A stretch of 64,000 bases of DNA. It comes from Pseudonocardia nematodicida (GTDB taxonomy: Bacteria; Actinomycetota; Actinomycetes; Mycobacteriales; Pseudonocardiaceae). Location of the stretch: the NCBI RefSeq assembly GCF_040105385.1, contig NZ_JBEDNQ010000003.1, positions 310,001-374,000 of the forward strand, read 5' to 3'. The first letter of the stretch is position 1; each line of letters opens with the position of its first letter. A model generated the notes under the pieces. The model saw only the letters and a program-made list of their open reading frames with translations. It was not told the origin of the DNA and did no database searches. Positions 45,036-54,056 of this stretch are shown in pieces. The position numbers were made by a program, and so were the translations under genes.

Positions 45036-45785
45036 GTGACCGAGCAGGAGCAGTGGGGGACGCCCGAGGGGCAGGCGATGATCGAGCTCCTCTGGGACCC
45101 GCCCGCGCCGGCCCGCCGCGGGCCACGCCAGAAGCTCAGCCTCGACGAGGTGGTCGAGGCCGGGATGGCCGTCGCCGCCCGGTCGGTCGACGAGCTGTCG
45201 ATGCGCAAGGTCGCCCAGCATCTCGGGGTCGGGGCGATGAGCCTCTACACCTACGTGCCGGGCCGTGACGAGCTGTTCGAGCTGATGATCGACCGGGCAT
45301 GGGCGGACCGGGCGCTGCCCGACCGGGACCTGCCGTGGCGGGCGCAGGCCGGGTTCCACGCGCACGAGGCCTGGCGGATGTACCGCGAGCACCCGTGGCT
45401 GATCAGCTCCAACCTGTGGCGGATGCCGCTGGGGCCGCACGTGCTCGACGTCCAGGAGGACCTCTACCGGGTCGTCGCGCTGACCGGGCTGGACCCGGCG
45501 ACCGTCGTGCGGTCGGCCGGGCTGATCGAGTCGCACGTCTTCGGTGCGGCCCGCGCGCAGATCACCGACACCAGCGTCGCGTCCCGGACCGGCGCGTCCC
45601 GGGACGACTACTACTCGGCGCGTGCGGGTTTCTGGGGCAGCTACTACTCCGAGGAGCGGTTCCCGACGATGCTGCGGCTCTGGAACGCCGGCGGGTTCGA
45701 CGACGACGACCCGGCCGACGACTGGGAGTTCGGCCTCGGCCTGATCCTCGACGGCATCGAGCGCCTGGCGGCACCGCCGGCCTGA
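45036..45785 (+). CDS. TetR-family regulator of the adjacent exporter
   Basis: A 249-residue repressor. Residues about 35-85 form the TetR DNA-binding domain (LSLDEVVEAGMAVAARSVDELSMRKVAQHLGVGAMSLYTYV, abbreviated). The C-terminal part fits the TetR_C-type ligand-binding domain, with aromatic residues and an acidic stretch DDDDPADDWEFGLGLILDGIERL. GTG 45036 has GAAGGAG just upstream. It faces away from the DrrAB-like exporter across twin palindromes, so it most likely represses both itself and the exporter until bound by a small hydrophobic ligand. Confidence 0.92.
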   Translation: MTEQEQWGTPEGQAMIELLWDPPAPARRGPRQKLSLDEVVEAGMAVAARSVDELSMRKVAQHLGVGAMSLYTYVPGRDELFELMIDRAWADRALPDRDLPWRAQAGFHAHEAWRMYREHPWLISSNLWRMPLGPHVLDVQEDLYRVVALTGLDPATVVRSAGLIESHVFGAARAQITDTSVASRTGASRDDYYSARAGFWGSYYSEERFPTMLRLWNAGGFDDDDPADDWEFGLGLILDGIERLAAPPA

Positions 45786-45857
45786 CCCGCCCGTTCGCGA
45801 GGCGGCACAGCGGAGCGGGGGCCGGGTGGCCTGTGTCTCGTGGTTACGCTGGTCGTC

Positions 45858-47408
<1,551 letters not shown>

Positions 47409-47429
47409 TCCCACCCCGCACCCAGGAGA

Positions 47430-47456
47430 GGGCGGGGCCGATGACCGGCCCCGCCC
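47430..47456 (+). terminator. Hairpin terminator after guaA
   Basis: A 10-bp GC stem (GGGCGGGGCC at 47430-47439 with 47447-47456) and a 7-nt loop lie 22 nt after the guaA stop. Confidence 0.75.
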
Positions 47457-47526
47457 CATCGGGCCCGCTGCCGCGCGGGCTCCTGCGGACGCCCGCGGTG
47501 CTCCCCAGCCCGCGACGTCCGTGGTC

Positions 47527-47724
47527 CTAGTCCTGTCTGCGGGCGTGCCGCAGGCTCGCCACCAGGAACGCGATGCCGGCCAGGACCGCGGCCCCGGCGA
47601 GCACCCAGCGCAGGTCGACGACCGTGAGCAGGTCGCTGCCGGTGATCCCGAGGACGGCGACCAGCAGGGACAGCAGCCCCGCGATCAGCGCGACCGCATC
47701 CGGCCGCCTCGTGGTCCTATCCAC
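47527..47724 (-). CDS. Small two-helix membrane protein
   Basis: A 65-residue protein with two hydrophobic segments (VALIAGLLSLLVAVLGITG and WVLAGAAVLAGIAFLVASL) and basic ends, so probably a small membrane protein. GTG 47724 overlaps the 3' end of the PspC/LiaF-like gene, so they share a transcript. It may be a regulatory partner of that envelope-stress protein. No family was recognised with certainty. Confidence 0.7.
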   Translation of the reverse strand: MDRTTRRPDAVALIAGLLSLLVAVLGITGSDLLTVVDLRWVLAGAAVLAGIAFLVASLRHARRQD

Positions 47725-48961
47725 GGTGCACCTCCACGCTGCCCATCTCCGTCCGCAGGTCGAGCTCCAGCACCCGGCCGCCGGGCCCGTCCGGGCCGGG
47801 GTCGGTGACGTCGAGCCGCACGTCGCGCCCGGACTGCGACTGCCCGTCGACGGTCACGTTCCCGTAGCCGGCCTCCCCGCGGACGACGACGTCGGCGTCG
47901 CGCGGCACCGTCACGCTCGCGCCGCCGATCCCCACCTCGATCCGGCTGCGGACCGGCCCGTCCGCACCCGGGGTGGGCGTGAGGTCGACCTGACGCAGGT
48001 CCAGGTCCACCCAGCCCGTTCCGCGCTGGTACTGCGGCGCGACGGCGGCCGCGTTCGCCGGGGCCTCGACGACCGCGCCGACGCCGCCCCGGGTCGCCCA
48101 GCCGTCGGGCCCGAGCGCGCCGTTCGCCAGCGACGTGAGCCCCGTGGCCAGGGCGAGCACCAGGGCGAACGGGATCAGCCAGCGGCCGGCCCTGCGGAAC
48201 GCGCCGACCAGCAACCCGATCCCGACGACGGCCAGCGCGGCGCCCGGCACCGCGGACGGCGGCACCGCGCCCGGCGCGGCCAGTACGACCACCCCGACCA
48301 TGCCCGCCACGACGAGCGCGGCGGCCAGCGTGACCGGTGTCAGCTTCGACCGTGGCACGGGTGGCGGGGCGGGTTCGGGCCCCGGCTCGGGAAGGTCCCA
48401 GGCGAACGGGGCGGCGCCCAGCGGGTCCCAGGCCGGCGGGGTGCGCTCGGGGACGGGCGGGACCGCGGCCTGCTGCGTCGTCCCGTCCGGCGCGACCCAC
48501 GGCGGCGCCGGGGTCGGTGCGACGGCCGCCTCCCGGGCCCCGGGCCGGGAGCCGCGGGTGATGTGCAGCGCGACCAGCAGTCCGACGGTCACGACCGTGG
48601 CGATGAGGCGCTCGGCGGCGAACACCAGCGGGATCGCCAGCAGGACGGCCAGCGAGAGCAGCACGATCGACAGTGCCGAGGACGCGGTCCCCCGGCGGCA
48701 CGGTGCGGCCGCGCCGGGCGGGCCGGCGTCCGGCAGCACCGCGCACCCGGCGAGGTAGAGCGGCAGCCCGGGGCCGGCGATCGTGGCGACGACGAACGCG
48801 ATCCGCACCAGGGTCGGGTCGATCTCGTAGCGTCGCGCGATCGCGGCGGCGACCCCGGCCAGCTTCCGGTCGTCACGCGGCCGCAGGGGCCGGGACTCCC
48901 ACATGTCGCGCAGGGTGTCCATGCCCTGCACCCCGGTGTCGGGGCTCCGCGTTCCGTTCAT
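47717..48961 (-). CDS. PspC-domain membrane protein with LiaF-like C-terminus
   Basis: A 414-residue membrane protein. The N-terminal PspC domain reads RPRDDRKLAGVAAAIARRYEIDPTLVRIAFVVATIAGPGLPLYLAGCAVLP in abbreviated form. Further membrane segments follow, with a Pro-rich linker. The C-terminal domain resembles LiaF/YvqF (VTVPRDADVVVRGEAGYGNVTVDG and RVLELDLRTEMGSVEVHRG). ATG 48961; divergent from a histidine kinase that also carries a PspC domain. The set looks like an envelope-stress (Lia/Psp-like) module. Confidence 0.88.
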   Translation of the reverse strand: MNGTRSPDTGVQGMDTLRDMWESRPLRPRDDRKLAGVAAAIARRYEIDPTLVRIAFVVATIAGPGLPLYLAGCAVLPDAGPPGAAAPCRRGTASSALSIVLLSLAVLLAIPLVFAAERLIATVVTVGLLVALHITRGSRPGAREAAVAPTPAPPWVAPDGTTQQAAVPPVPERTPPAWDPLGAAPFAWDLPEPGPEPAPPPVPRSKLTPVTLAAALVVAGMVGVVVLAAPGAVPPSAVPGAALAVVGIGLLVGAFRRAGRWLIPFALVLALATGLTSLANGALGPDGWATRGGVGAVVEAPANAAAVAPQYQRGTGWVDLDLRQVDLTPTPGADGPVRSRIEVGIGGASVTVPRDADVVVRGEAGYGNVTVDGQSQSGRDVRLDVTDPGPDGPGGRVLELDLRTEMGSVEVHRG

Positions 48962-49071
48962 GCCGATCAGCCTGCCCGCTCGGGGTGACCGGGGGGGTCA
49001 GGGTGAACCCGGAGGCGACCCCCGAACCGGACCGGAGGGGGAGAGCGCCGGAGCGTGTGACGATGGAGGGC

Positions 49072-50586
49072 GTGAACAGGACCGATCCGCCCGCCCGTGG
49101 CCCGGCGGCACCCGCCGAGCCGTGGTGGGTGCGCCCGCGCACGGACGGGGATCCCGGCGCGACCGTTCCGGTGTCGCGCGCCGAGGCGCCGGCCGACGGT
49201 GCCGGTGGTGGTGGTCGTGCGGGTGGCGGCTCGGCTCCGGCCGCCGGTGCGGAGCCGGGGGCGGGTGCACCCGCGGACCCGGGGTCGCCGCACCCGCACG
49301 GGCCGCCCGCCGCGGACGCCGCCGCCGGGCAGTCCGCGACCACCCGCCTGCCGGCCCGTCCCACGCTCACCCGGCGCCGGTCGGGACGGATGCTCGGCGG
49401 CGTCGCGGGCGGGGTGGCCGACCACCTGGGTGTGGACGTCCGCTGGGTCCGGGCCGCGTTCGTGGCCCTGACCTTCGTCGGATGGGCCGGCATCCTGGCC
49501 TACGCGCTGCTGTGGGTGTTCGTCCGGCAGGAGAGTGCCCCGGTCGACCGGACGGTGAGCCGGGCGGAGCAGCTGCAGGCGCTCGGCCTGCTCACCCTCG
49601 GGATCGGGCTCTCGCTGGTCGCGGCGACCTCGGGTTCGGTGGTGCTCGGCTGGATCGCGGGCCCGCTGGGCCTGGCCACGGTCGGTGCCGCCGTCGTCTG
49701 GCGGGAGGCCGACGAGGCGCAACGCCGCCGGTGGGCGCGGGACGCGCGGACCCGCGTCGTCGGCGGGCGTGCCGCGCTGCTGCGCAGCCTGCTCGGCGCC
49801 GGGTTGGTCGCGACCGGGCTGGCCGTGTTCCTGGTCGGCAACCTCGACCTGGGCCAGGTCCGGTTCGGGTTGCTCGCCGCGCTGGCGACCCTGCTGGGGG
49901 TGGCGGTGCTGACCGTCCCGTGGTGGGTGCGGCTGGTGCGCGACCTCGGCGAGGAACGACGGGCCCGCGCGGTCGAGGCGGAGCGGATGGAGATCGCCGC
50001 CCACCTGCACGACTCGGTGCTGCAGACCCTCGCGCTGATCCAGCGCCAGGCGGGGGACCAGCGCGAGGTGCAGCGGCTGGCCCGCGGGCAGGAACGCGAG
50101 CTGCGGTCCTGGCTCTACGGCCCGGGTGGGCGGGCCCGCGGTGGCGACGGCGTCGCCACCGGCACCGACACGACGCTGGCCGCCGCGATCACCCGGGTCG
50201 CGGCCGAGGTCGAGGACACCTACGCCGTCGCCGTCGGACCGGTCCTGGTCGGCGACGCCGAGCTCGACGCCGACCTGCGTGCCCTGGTGCTGGCGGCGCG
50301 CGAGGCGATGGTGAACGCGGCGAAGCACTCGGGGGCGTCCGAGGTGGACGTCTACGTCGAGGTCGAGCCGGCCGCCGAGGGTGAGCCGGGGACCGCCGAG
50401 GTGTTCGTCCGGGACCGGGGACGCGGATTCGACCCGGACGCCGTCGACGGCGACCGGCACGGCCTGGCGGACTCCGTCCACGCCCGGATGGAACGGCACG
50501 GCGGTACGGTCCGGCTGCGCACCGGTGCCGGCGAGGGGACCGAGGTGCGGCTGTCGATGCCGCTGGCACAGGAGGGGACGTCATGA
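49072..50586 (+). CDS. PspC-domain sensor histidine kinase
   Basis: A 504-residue membrane kinase. The disordered Pro/Gly/Ala-rich N-terminus (about 90 residues) is followed by a PspC domain (TLTRRRSGRMLGGVAGGVADHLGVDVRWVRAAF, abbreviated) and several membrane segments. The HisKA_3 phospho-acceptor is H313 in AAHLHDSVLQTLALIQRQ, and an HATPase domain has AREAMVNAAKHSGA and RDRGRGFDPDAV. GTG 49072 follows GACGAT by 7 nt; ATG 49063 is an alternative. It overlaps the response regulator gene as ATGA and probably signals envelope stress to it. Confidence 0.92.
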   Translation: MNRTDPPARGPAAPAEPWWVRPRTDGDPGATVPVSRAEAPADGAGGGGRAGGGSAPAAGAEPGAGAPADPGSPHPHGPPAADAAAGQSATTRLPARPTLTRRRSGRMLGGVAGGVADHLGVDVRWVRAAFVALTFVGWAGILAYALLWVFVRQESAPVDRTVSRAEQLQALGLLTLGIGLSLVAATSGSVVLGWIAGPLGLATVGAAVVWREADEAQRRRWARDARTRVVGGRAALLRSLLGAGLVATGLAVFLVGNLDLGQVRFGLLAALATLLGVAVLTVPWWVRLVRDLGEERRARAVEAERMEIAAHLHDSVLQTLALIQRQAGDQREVQRLARGQERELRSWLYGPGGRARGGDGVATGTDTTLAAAITRVAAEVEDTYAVAVGPVLVGDAELDADLRALVLAAREAMVNAAKHSGASEVDVYVEVEPAAEGEPGTAEVFVRDRGRGFDPDAVDGDRHGLADSVHARMERHGGTVRLRTGAGEGTEVRLSMPLAQEGTS

Positions 50587-51272
50587 CCGAGACCGCCGAC
50601 ACCGAGGGGCGGACCGATATCCGGGTCTACCTGGTCGACGACCACGCGCTGTTCCGGTCCGGCGTGCGGGCCGAGCTGGACCGGGGCGACGGGCGCTCGC
50701 CGGTGCTCGAGGTCGTCGGCGAGGCGGGGTCGGTGGACGAGGCCGTGGCCGGTGTCGGGCACCTGGCGCCCGACGTCGTGCTGCTGGACGTGCACATGCC
50801 CGGTGGCGGTGGAGCGGAGGTGCTGCGCCGGGCCCGGGCAGCCGGGACCGAGTCGGTGTTCCTGGCGCTGTCGGTGTCCGACGCCGCCGAGGACGTGATC
50901 AGCGTGATCCGGTCCGGGGCCCGCGGCTACGTCACGAAGACGATCTCGGGCCGGGAGCTCGCGGACGCCGTCCGCCGGGTCCGCGCCGGCGACGCGGTGT
51001 TCTCGCCCCGGCTGGCCGGGTTCGTGCTGGACGCGTTCTCCGACCGGCCGGGGGCGGCGCCGCCGGTGGACCCGGAGGTGGACCAGCTCACCAAGCGGGA
51101 GCGCGACGTGCTGCGCCTGCTGGCCCGCGGGTACGCCTACAAGGAGATCGCGGGGGAGCTGTTCATCTCGGTGAAGACGGTGGAGACCCACGTGTCGAGC
51201 GTGCTGCGCAAGACGCAGACGTCGAACCGGCACGAGCTGTCCCGCTGGGCTACCGACAGGAGGCTCGTGTAG
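50583..51272 (+). CDS. NarL/LuxR-family response regulator
   Basis: A 229-residue regulator, the partner of the preceding kinase. The receiver has the acidic pair VYLVDDHALFRSGV, phospho-acceptor D69 in VVLLDVHMPGG and Lys in GYVTKTIS. The LuxR helix-turn-helix is LTKRERDVLRLLARGYAYKEIAGELFISVKTVETHVSSVLRKTQ in abbreviated form. ATG 50583 overlaps the kinase stop. Its last seven codons and stop (TDRRLV) are the first part of a 60-bp unit tandemly repeated downstream. Confidence 0.94.
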   Translation: MTETADTEGRTDIRVYLVDDHALFRSGVRAELDRGDGRSPVLEVVGEAGSVDEAVAGVGHLAPDVVLLDVHMPGGGGAEVLRRARAAGTESVFLALSVSDAAEDVISVIRSGARGYVTKTISGRELADAVRRVRAGDAVFSPRLAGFVLDAFSDRPGAAPPVDPEVDQLTKRERDVLRLLARGYAYKEIAGELFISVKTVETHVSSVLRKTQTSNRHELSRWATDRRLV

Positions 51273-51399
51273 GTCGCGCAGCGACCGGAGCGGGCCGGAA
51301 GGAGCATCGGTACCGACAGGAGGCTCGTGTAGGTCGCGCAGCGACCGGAGCGGGCCGGAAGGAGTATCGGCACCGACAGGAGGCTCGTGTAGGTCGCGC
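51251..51399. repeat. 60-bp tandem repeat at the 3' end of the response regulator gene
   Basis: Units begin at 51251, 51311 and 51371. The first two are full 60-bp copies, and the third matches for 29 bp before diverging. Copies differ at only one or two bases. The first unit holds the last codons and TAG of the regulator, so each repeat carries the same ending. Recent duplication by slippage is likely and copy number may vary. Confidence 0.95.
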
Positions 51400-51434
51400 C
51401 GCCCCTGCAGACGCACCTCGGGGCCGGAGCCGGA

Positions 51435-53018
51435 TCAGTTGTTGGACTGGAACAGCGAGCCGGGGGCGTCGACGACCCCGCCGACCAGGCCACCGACCGG
51501 CTCGGTCACGCCGGAGGCGAGGTCCGCGACGGGCTCGGTGGTGTCGGAGAGCGTCTCGCCGACCGGCTCGGTGACCGACGACGTCACGGACTCCACCGGC
51601 GCGGTGACGTCGCCGACGGTCTCGCCGACCGGCTCGGTGACGTCGGCGACCACGTCGGTGACGGGGGCAGTGACGCCCTCCGTGGCCTCGGTGACCGGGG
51701 CTGCGACGTCGGTGACGGTCTGGCCGACGAGCGGCAGGGCCCGGGTCTCGTCGTCGCCGGTCGAGTCCTCGTCGTCGTCCGAGGCGCCCTGCGCCGAGGA
51801 GGTGTCCAGCAGCGAGGTGACGGGCTCGGCGGCCCGCAGCACCGGGCCGGTGAGCGGCTCCGTGGCGCTCAGGACCGGCTCGGTGACCGGGGACAGCGCA
51901 CCCAGGACCGGTGTGGTGACCGGCTCCAGGGTGTCGGCCACCGGCTGGGTGAGCGGCTGCGCGGCGGCGGTCACGGGCGAGAGTGCGCCGGTCACCGGGC
52001 TCACGGTCCCGCCGACGAGGTCGCCCACCGGGGCGGTGGCGACCGCGACCGGGGCCACGACCCCGCCGACGCCGTCGCCGACCGGGCGGACGGACTCGGT
52101 GACGTCCTGCACCGGGCCGGTGCTGGTCCCGCCCGCGGACGGGCCGGGCGCGGTGACCGGGTCGAGCAGGTTGCCGGCCGGAGCGCGGTCCGGGTTGTTG
52201 ATCGCCGCGACGACGGGCAGCTCACCGAGCGGCGAGCCCGTGCCGGTGGAGCCGCCGGCCGGCGCGGTGGCGACCGCGGCCAGGGCGTTCTGGACGCTCT
52301 GGGCGGGCGCCGGAGCGGGCGCGGTGGTCCCGGTGCCGGTGTCCGAGATGGGTCCGGCTCCGGTGGAGACCTCGCGGAGCGTGCCGGCCGCGGAGCCGGA
52401 GCCCTGCTGCTGGCCGAACGCGACGCCCATCCAGTCGCCGGCCCCGGGGGCGGTCTCGGGCAGCTCGGGCAGCGGCGTCGACAGGGCGACGTTCGCGGGC
52501 AGGTACTGCGCCGGCAGCGCGCCGGCCGGGTCGGCGGCGGGCAGGCCGACACCGGGGAAGAGCCCGTCCGCGGCGGCCTGGGCCTCGGAGTCGTGCGAGG
52601 CCGCGCCGTTGTAGAGGGCCGCGCCGAAGACCGACCCGGCGGCGACGAGGGCGCCCGCGACGGCGCCTGCCCGGCGGCGGCCGGAGGCGGGCCGGACCGG
52701 CCACTCCTGGGCGGCACCGGCGCCGGTGGCGCGCGGCTGCGGGAGGTCGATGTCCGGCCAGCCGCCCGGGGTGCCCGCGGAGACGGCGGCGGTCGGCACG
52801 GCCACGGTGGGGCCGGTGGGCACGGCGGGTGCGCGGCCCTCGCGACGCAGCAGGTCGCCGACGGACAGGACCTGGCCGGTCGCCGGGCCGGCGGCCTCAC
52901 GGGCCTGCTGCGCGGACGACGAGTGACGGGCCAGCAGTTCGGCGACGCTCACTGCCTCTCGGTGCCCTGCGGCGCCGGGGGCGCCGGGGAGCGGGGCGCC
53001 GGCGGGGGTGTCGGTCAC
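51435..53018 (-). CDS. Repetitive cell-surface-type membrane protein
   Basis: A 527-residue protein. The cytoplasmic N-terminus has two related motifs, SVAELLARHSSSA and SVGDLLRREGRA. Such motifs recur in actinobacterial envelope proteins. One membrane segment (about 117-138) follows GRRR. The long outer part is rich in Val/Thr/Pro/Gly and ends in degenerate repeats of the type VTEPVGETVGDVTAPV. It resembles a wall-spanning fibrous protein with no LPXTG signal. GTG 53018 has GAAGGAGG about 10 nt upstream. It converges on the tandem repeat after the response regulator. Function unknown. Confidence 0.75.
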   Translation of the reverse strand: MTDTPAGAPLPGAPGAAGHREAVSVAELLARHSSSAQQAREAAGPATGQVLSVGDLLRREGRAPAVPTGPTVAVPTAAVSAGTPGGWPDIDLPQPRATGAGAAQEWPVRPASGRRRAGAVAGALVAAGSVFGAALYNGAASHDSEAQAAADGLFPGVGLPAADPAGALPAQYLPANVALSTPLPELPETAPGAGDWMGVAFGQQQGSGSAAGTLREVSTGAGPISDTGTGTTAPAPAPAQSVQNALAAVATAPAGGSTGTGSPLGELPVVAAINNPDRAPAGNLLDPVTAPGPSAGGTSTGPVQDVTESVRPVGDGVGGVVAPVAVATAPVGDLVGGTVSPVTGALSPVTAAAQPLTQPVADTLEPVTTPVLGALSPVTEPVLSATEPLTGPVLRAAEPVTSLLDTSSAQGASDDDEDSTGDDETRALPLVGQTVTDVAAPVTEATEGVTAPVTDVVADVTEPVGETVGDVTAPVESVTSSVTEPVGETLSDTTEPVADLASGVTEPVGGLVGGVVDAPGSLFQSNN

Positions 53019-53398
53019 GACCGCACGTCCTCCTTCGGGGATCGTTACCCGAGAAGGTGTACCGGATGGCGCAAAGATCACCAAGTGGTCACTGTCCGCT
53101 CGTCGCGCATCATCCGAACGAGTGATTTCCGCTCATCGGCCGTAACCGACCGTTCGCCCCATTCGTTCGCGGTTCAGGCAACCTGTCCGTGATGCCGTGC
53201 GGCCGGAAGTCGCAGGTCGGGCTCCGAGCGCGCCCACGCCCGGTCACCGGGCGGGCGCCGGAGGCGAATCGGCGAACGGTCACCGGGCGATCGCGGGCGT
53301 GTCGCGCTCACCACGCGTGACGCCGAACCGGCGTCCGGGGGGTCGGCCGCCACCCGCAGTGATCAGCGCCCGTCCGTCACCGTCACGCCACCGCGGTG
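53019..53398. other. 380-bp region upstream of the surface-protein gene
   Basis: No gene seen. The part at about 53040-53190 is less GC-rich than the rest of the window and probably holds the promoter of the surface-protein gene; no clear -10/-35 pair could be fixed. The remainder is spacer before the 3' end of the chorismate mutase gene. Confidence 0.6.
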
Positions 53399-53746
53399 TC
53401 ATCGCCCGCCCAGCCGCCCGCGGCCGAGGCGGAGCAGCATCATCGCGAGCTCGCGTCCCTCGGGGCCCAGCGCGTGGAACCGGTCCAGCACGGCCATCTC
53501 GCGGCTGTAGACGATCCGCGGCCCCCCGGCGGCCATCCGTGCGGCGCCGATCCGCTTGGACACCTCGGTCCGGCGCAGGATCGCGTCGAGGATCTCGGCG
53601 TCGAGCCGGTCGATCTCCCCGCGCAAGACGTCGATGTCGGCGTCCGCGTCGGTCCGCACGGTGTCGGTGTGGGCCGGGCCGGGGGTCTCCGGTGCGGGGT
53701 TCTCCGGGGGATCCGCGGGTGCGGGGCCGGCGTGGGTCACGGTCAT
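53399..53746 (-). CDS. AroQ-class chorismate mutase
   Basis: Rearranges chorismate to prephenate, the branch point towards Phe and Tyr, in the cytoplasm. The 115-residue protein has a disordered N-terminus of about 35 residues. The helical domain follows, IDVLRGEIDRLDAEILDAILRRTEVSKRIGAARM, abbreviated, with the active-site Arg and Lys. RIVYSREMAVLDRF and the C-terminal LLRLGRGRLGG match the short actinobacterial type (Rv0948c), which needs DAHP synthase to become fully active. ATG 53746 has GAGGAG upstream. It is divergent from pcrA, as in M. tuberculosis. A leader peptide and hairpins precede it. Confidence 0.93.
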   Translation of the reverse strand: MTVTHAGPAPADPPENPAPETPGPAHTDTVRTDADADIDVLRGEIDRLDAEILDAILRRTEVSKRIGAARMAAGGPRIVYSREMAVLDRFHALGPEGRELAMMLLRLGRGRLGGR

Positions 53747-53797
53747 GGTCTCCTCGTCTCGATCGGGCGGTCGGGGCCGCGGACCGAGGACATGCGA

Positions 53798-53826
53798 ACG
53801 CCCCGGGTCCGTGGACTCCGGGGCGT
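53798..53826 (-). terminator. Attenuator hairpin in the chorismate mutase leader
   Basis: On the minus strand ACGCCCCGG (53826-53818) pairs perfectly with CCGGGGCGT (53806-53798), 9 bp with an 11-nt loop. Its 5' arm plus loop also contains CCGGAGTCC (53821-53813), which is fully complementary to GGACTCCGG inside the leader peptide gene (53874-53866). The two pairings exclude each other. There is no T tract. Confidence 0.65.
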
Positions 53827-53842
53827 GTCGGTCGGGCTGCGC

Positions 53843-53908
53843 TCAGGCTGGGCGCTGCACGGGTGCCGGAGTCCGGTACCCGTAGCGAAATCGCCTGGTG
53901 CTGCGCAT
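53843..53908 (-). CDS. Aromatic leader peptide of the chorismate mutase gene
   Basis: A 21-codon open frame, ATG 53908 to TGA 53843, encoding MRSTRRFRYGYR followed by a Pro/Ala/Arg ending. Phe7, Tyr9 and Tyr11 are the end products of the pathway that the downstream enzyme starts. A CACACT hexamer lies 7 nt before the ATG, consistent with leaderless initiation. The stop is 96 nt before the chorismate mutase start, with the attenuator hairpin between. Control by ribosome stalling at the aromatic codons is inferred. Confidence 0.65.
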   Translation of the reverse strand: MRSTRRFRYGYRTPAPVQRPA

Positions 53909-54056
53909 GCGGTGGAGTGTGCCACATCCGGCGCCATGTCGTCGTCGCCCAGCGGGCCGGTGGCGGGCCCTCGATCCCGGGCCGGGTGCTGCTGCCTCGG
54001 CCCTCGACCGCCGGGCCTCGGGACTGTCGGACCCCGGCGGTACCGTGTTCGACACG

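Noticed and set aside
51137..51493. A minus-strand 118-residue protein with 20-residue repeats
   Set aside because: It is the antisense reading of the 60-bp tandem repeat and the end of the response regulator gene, without a start signal.
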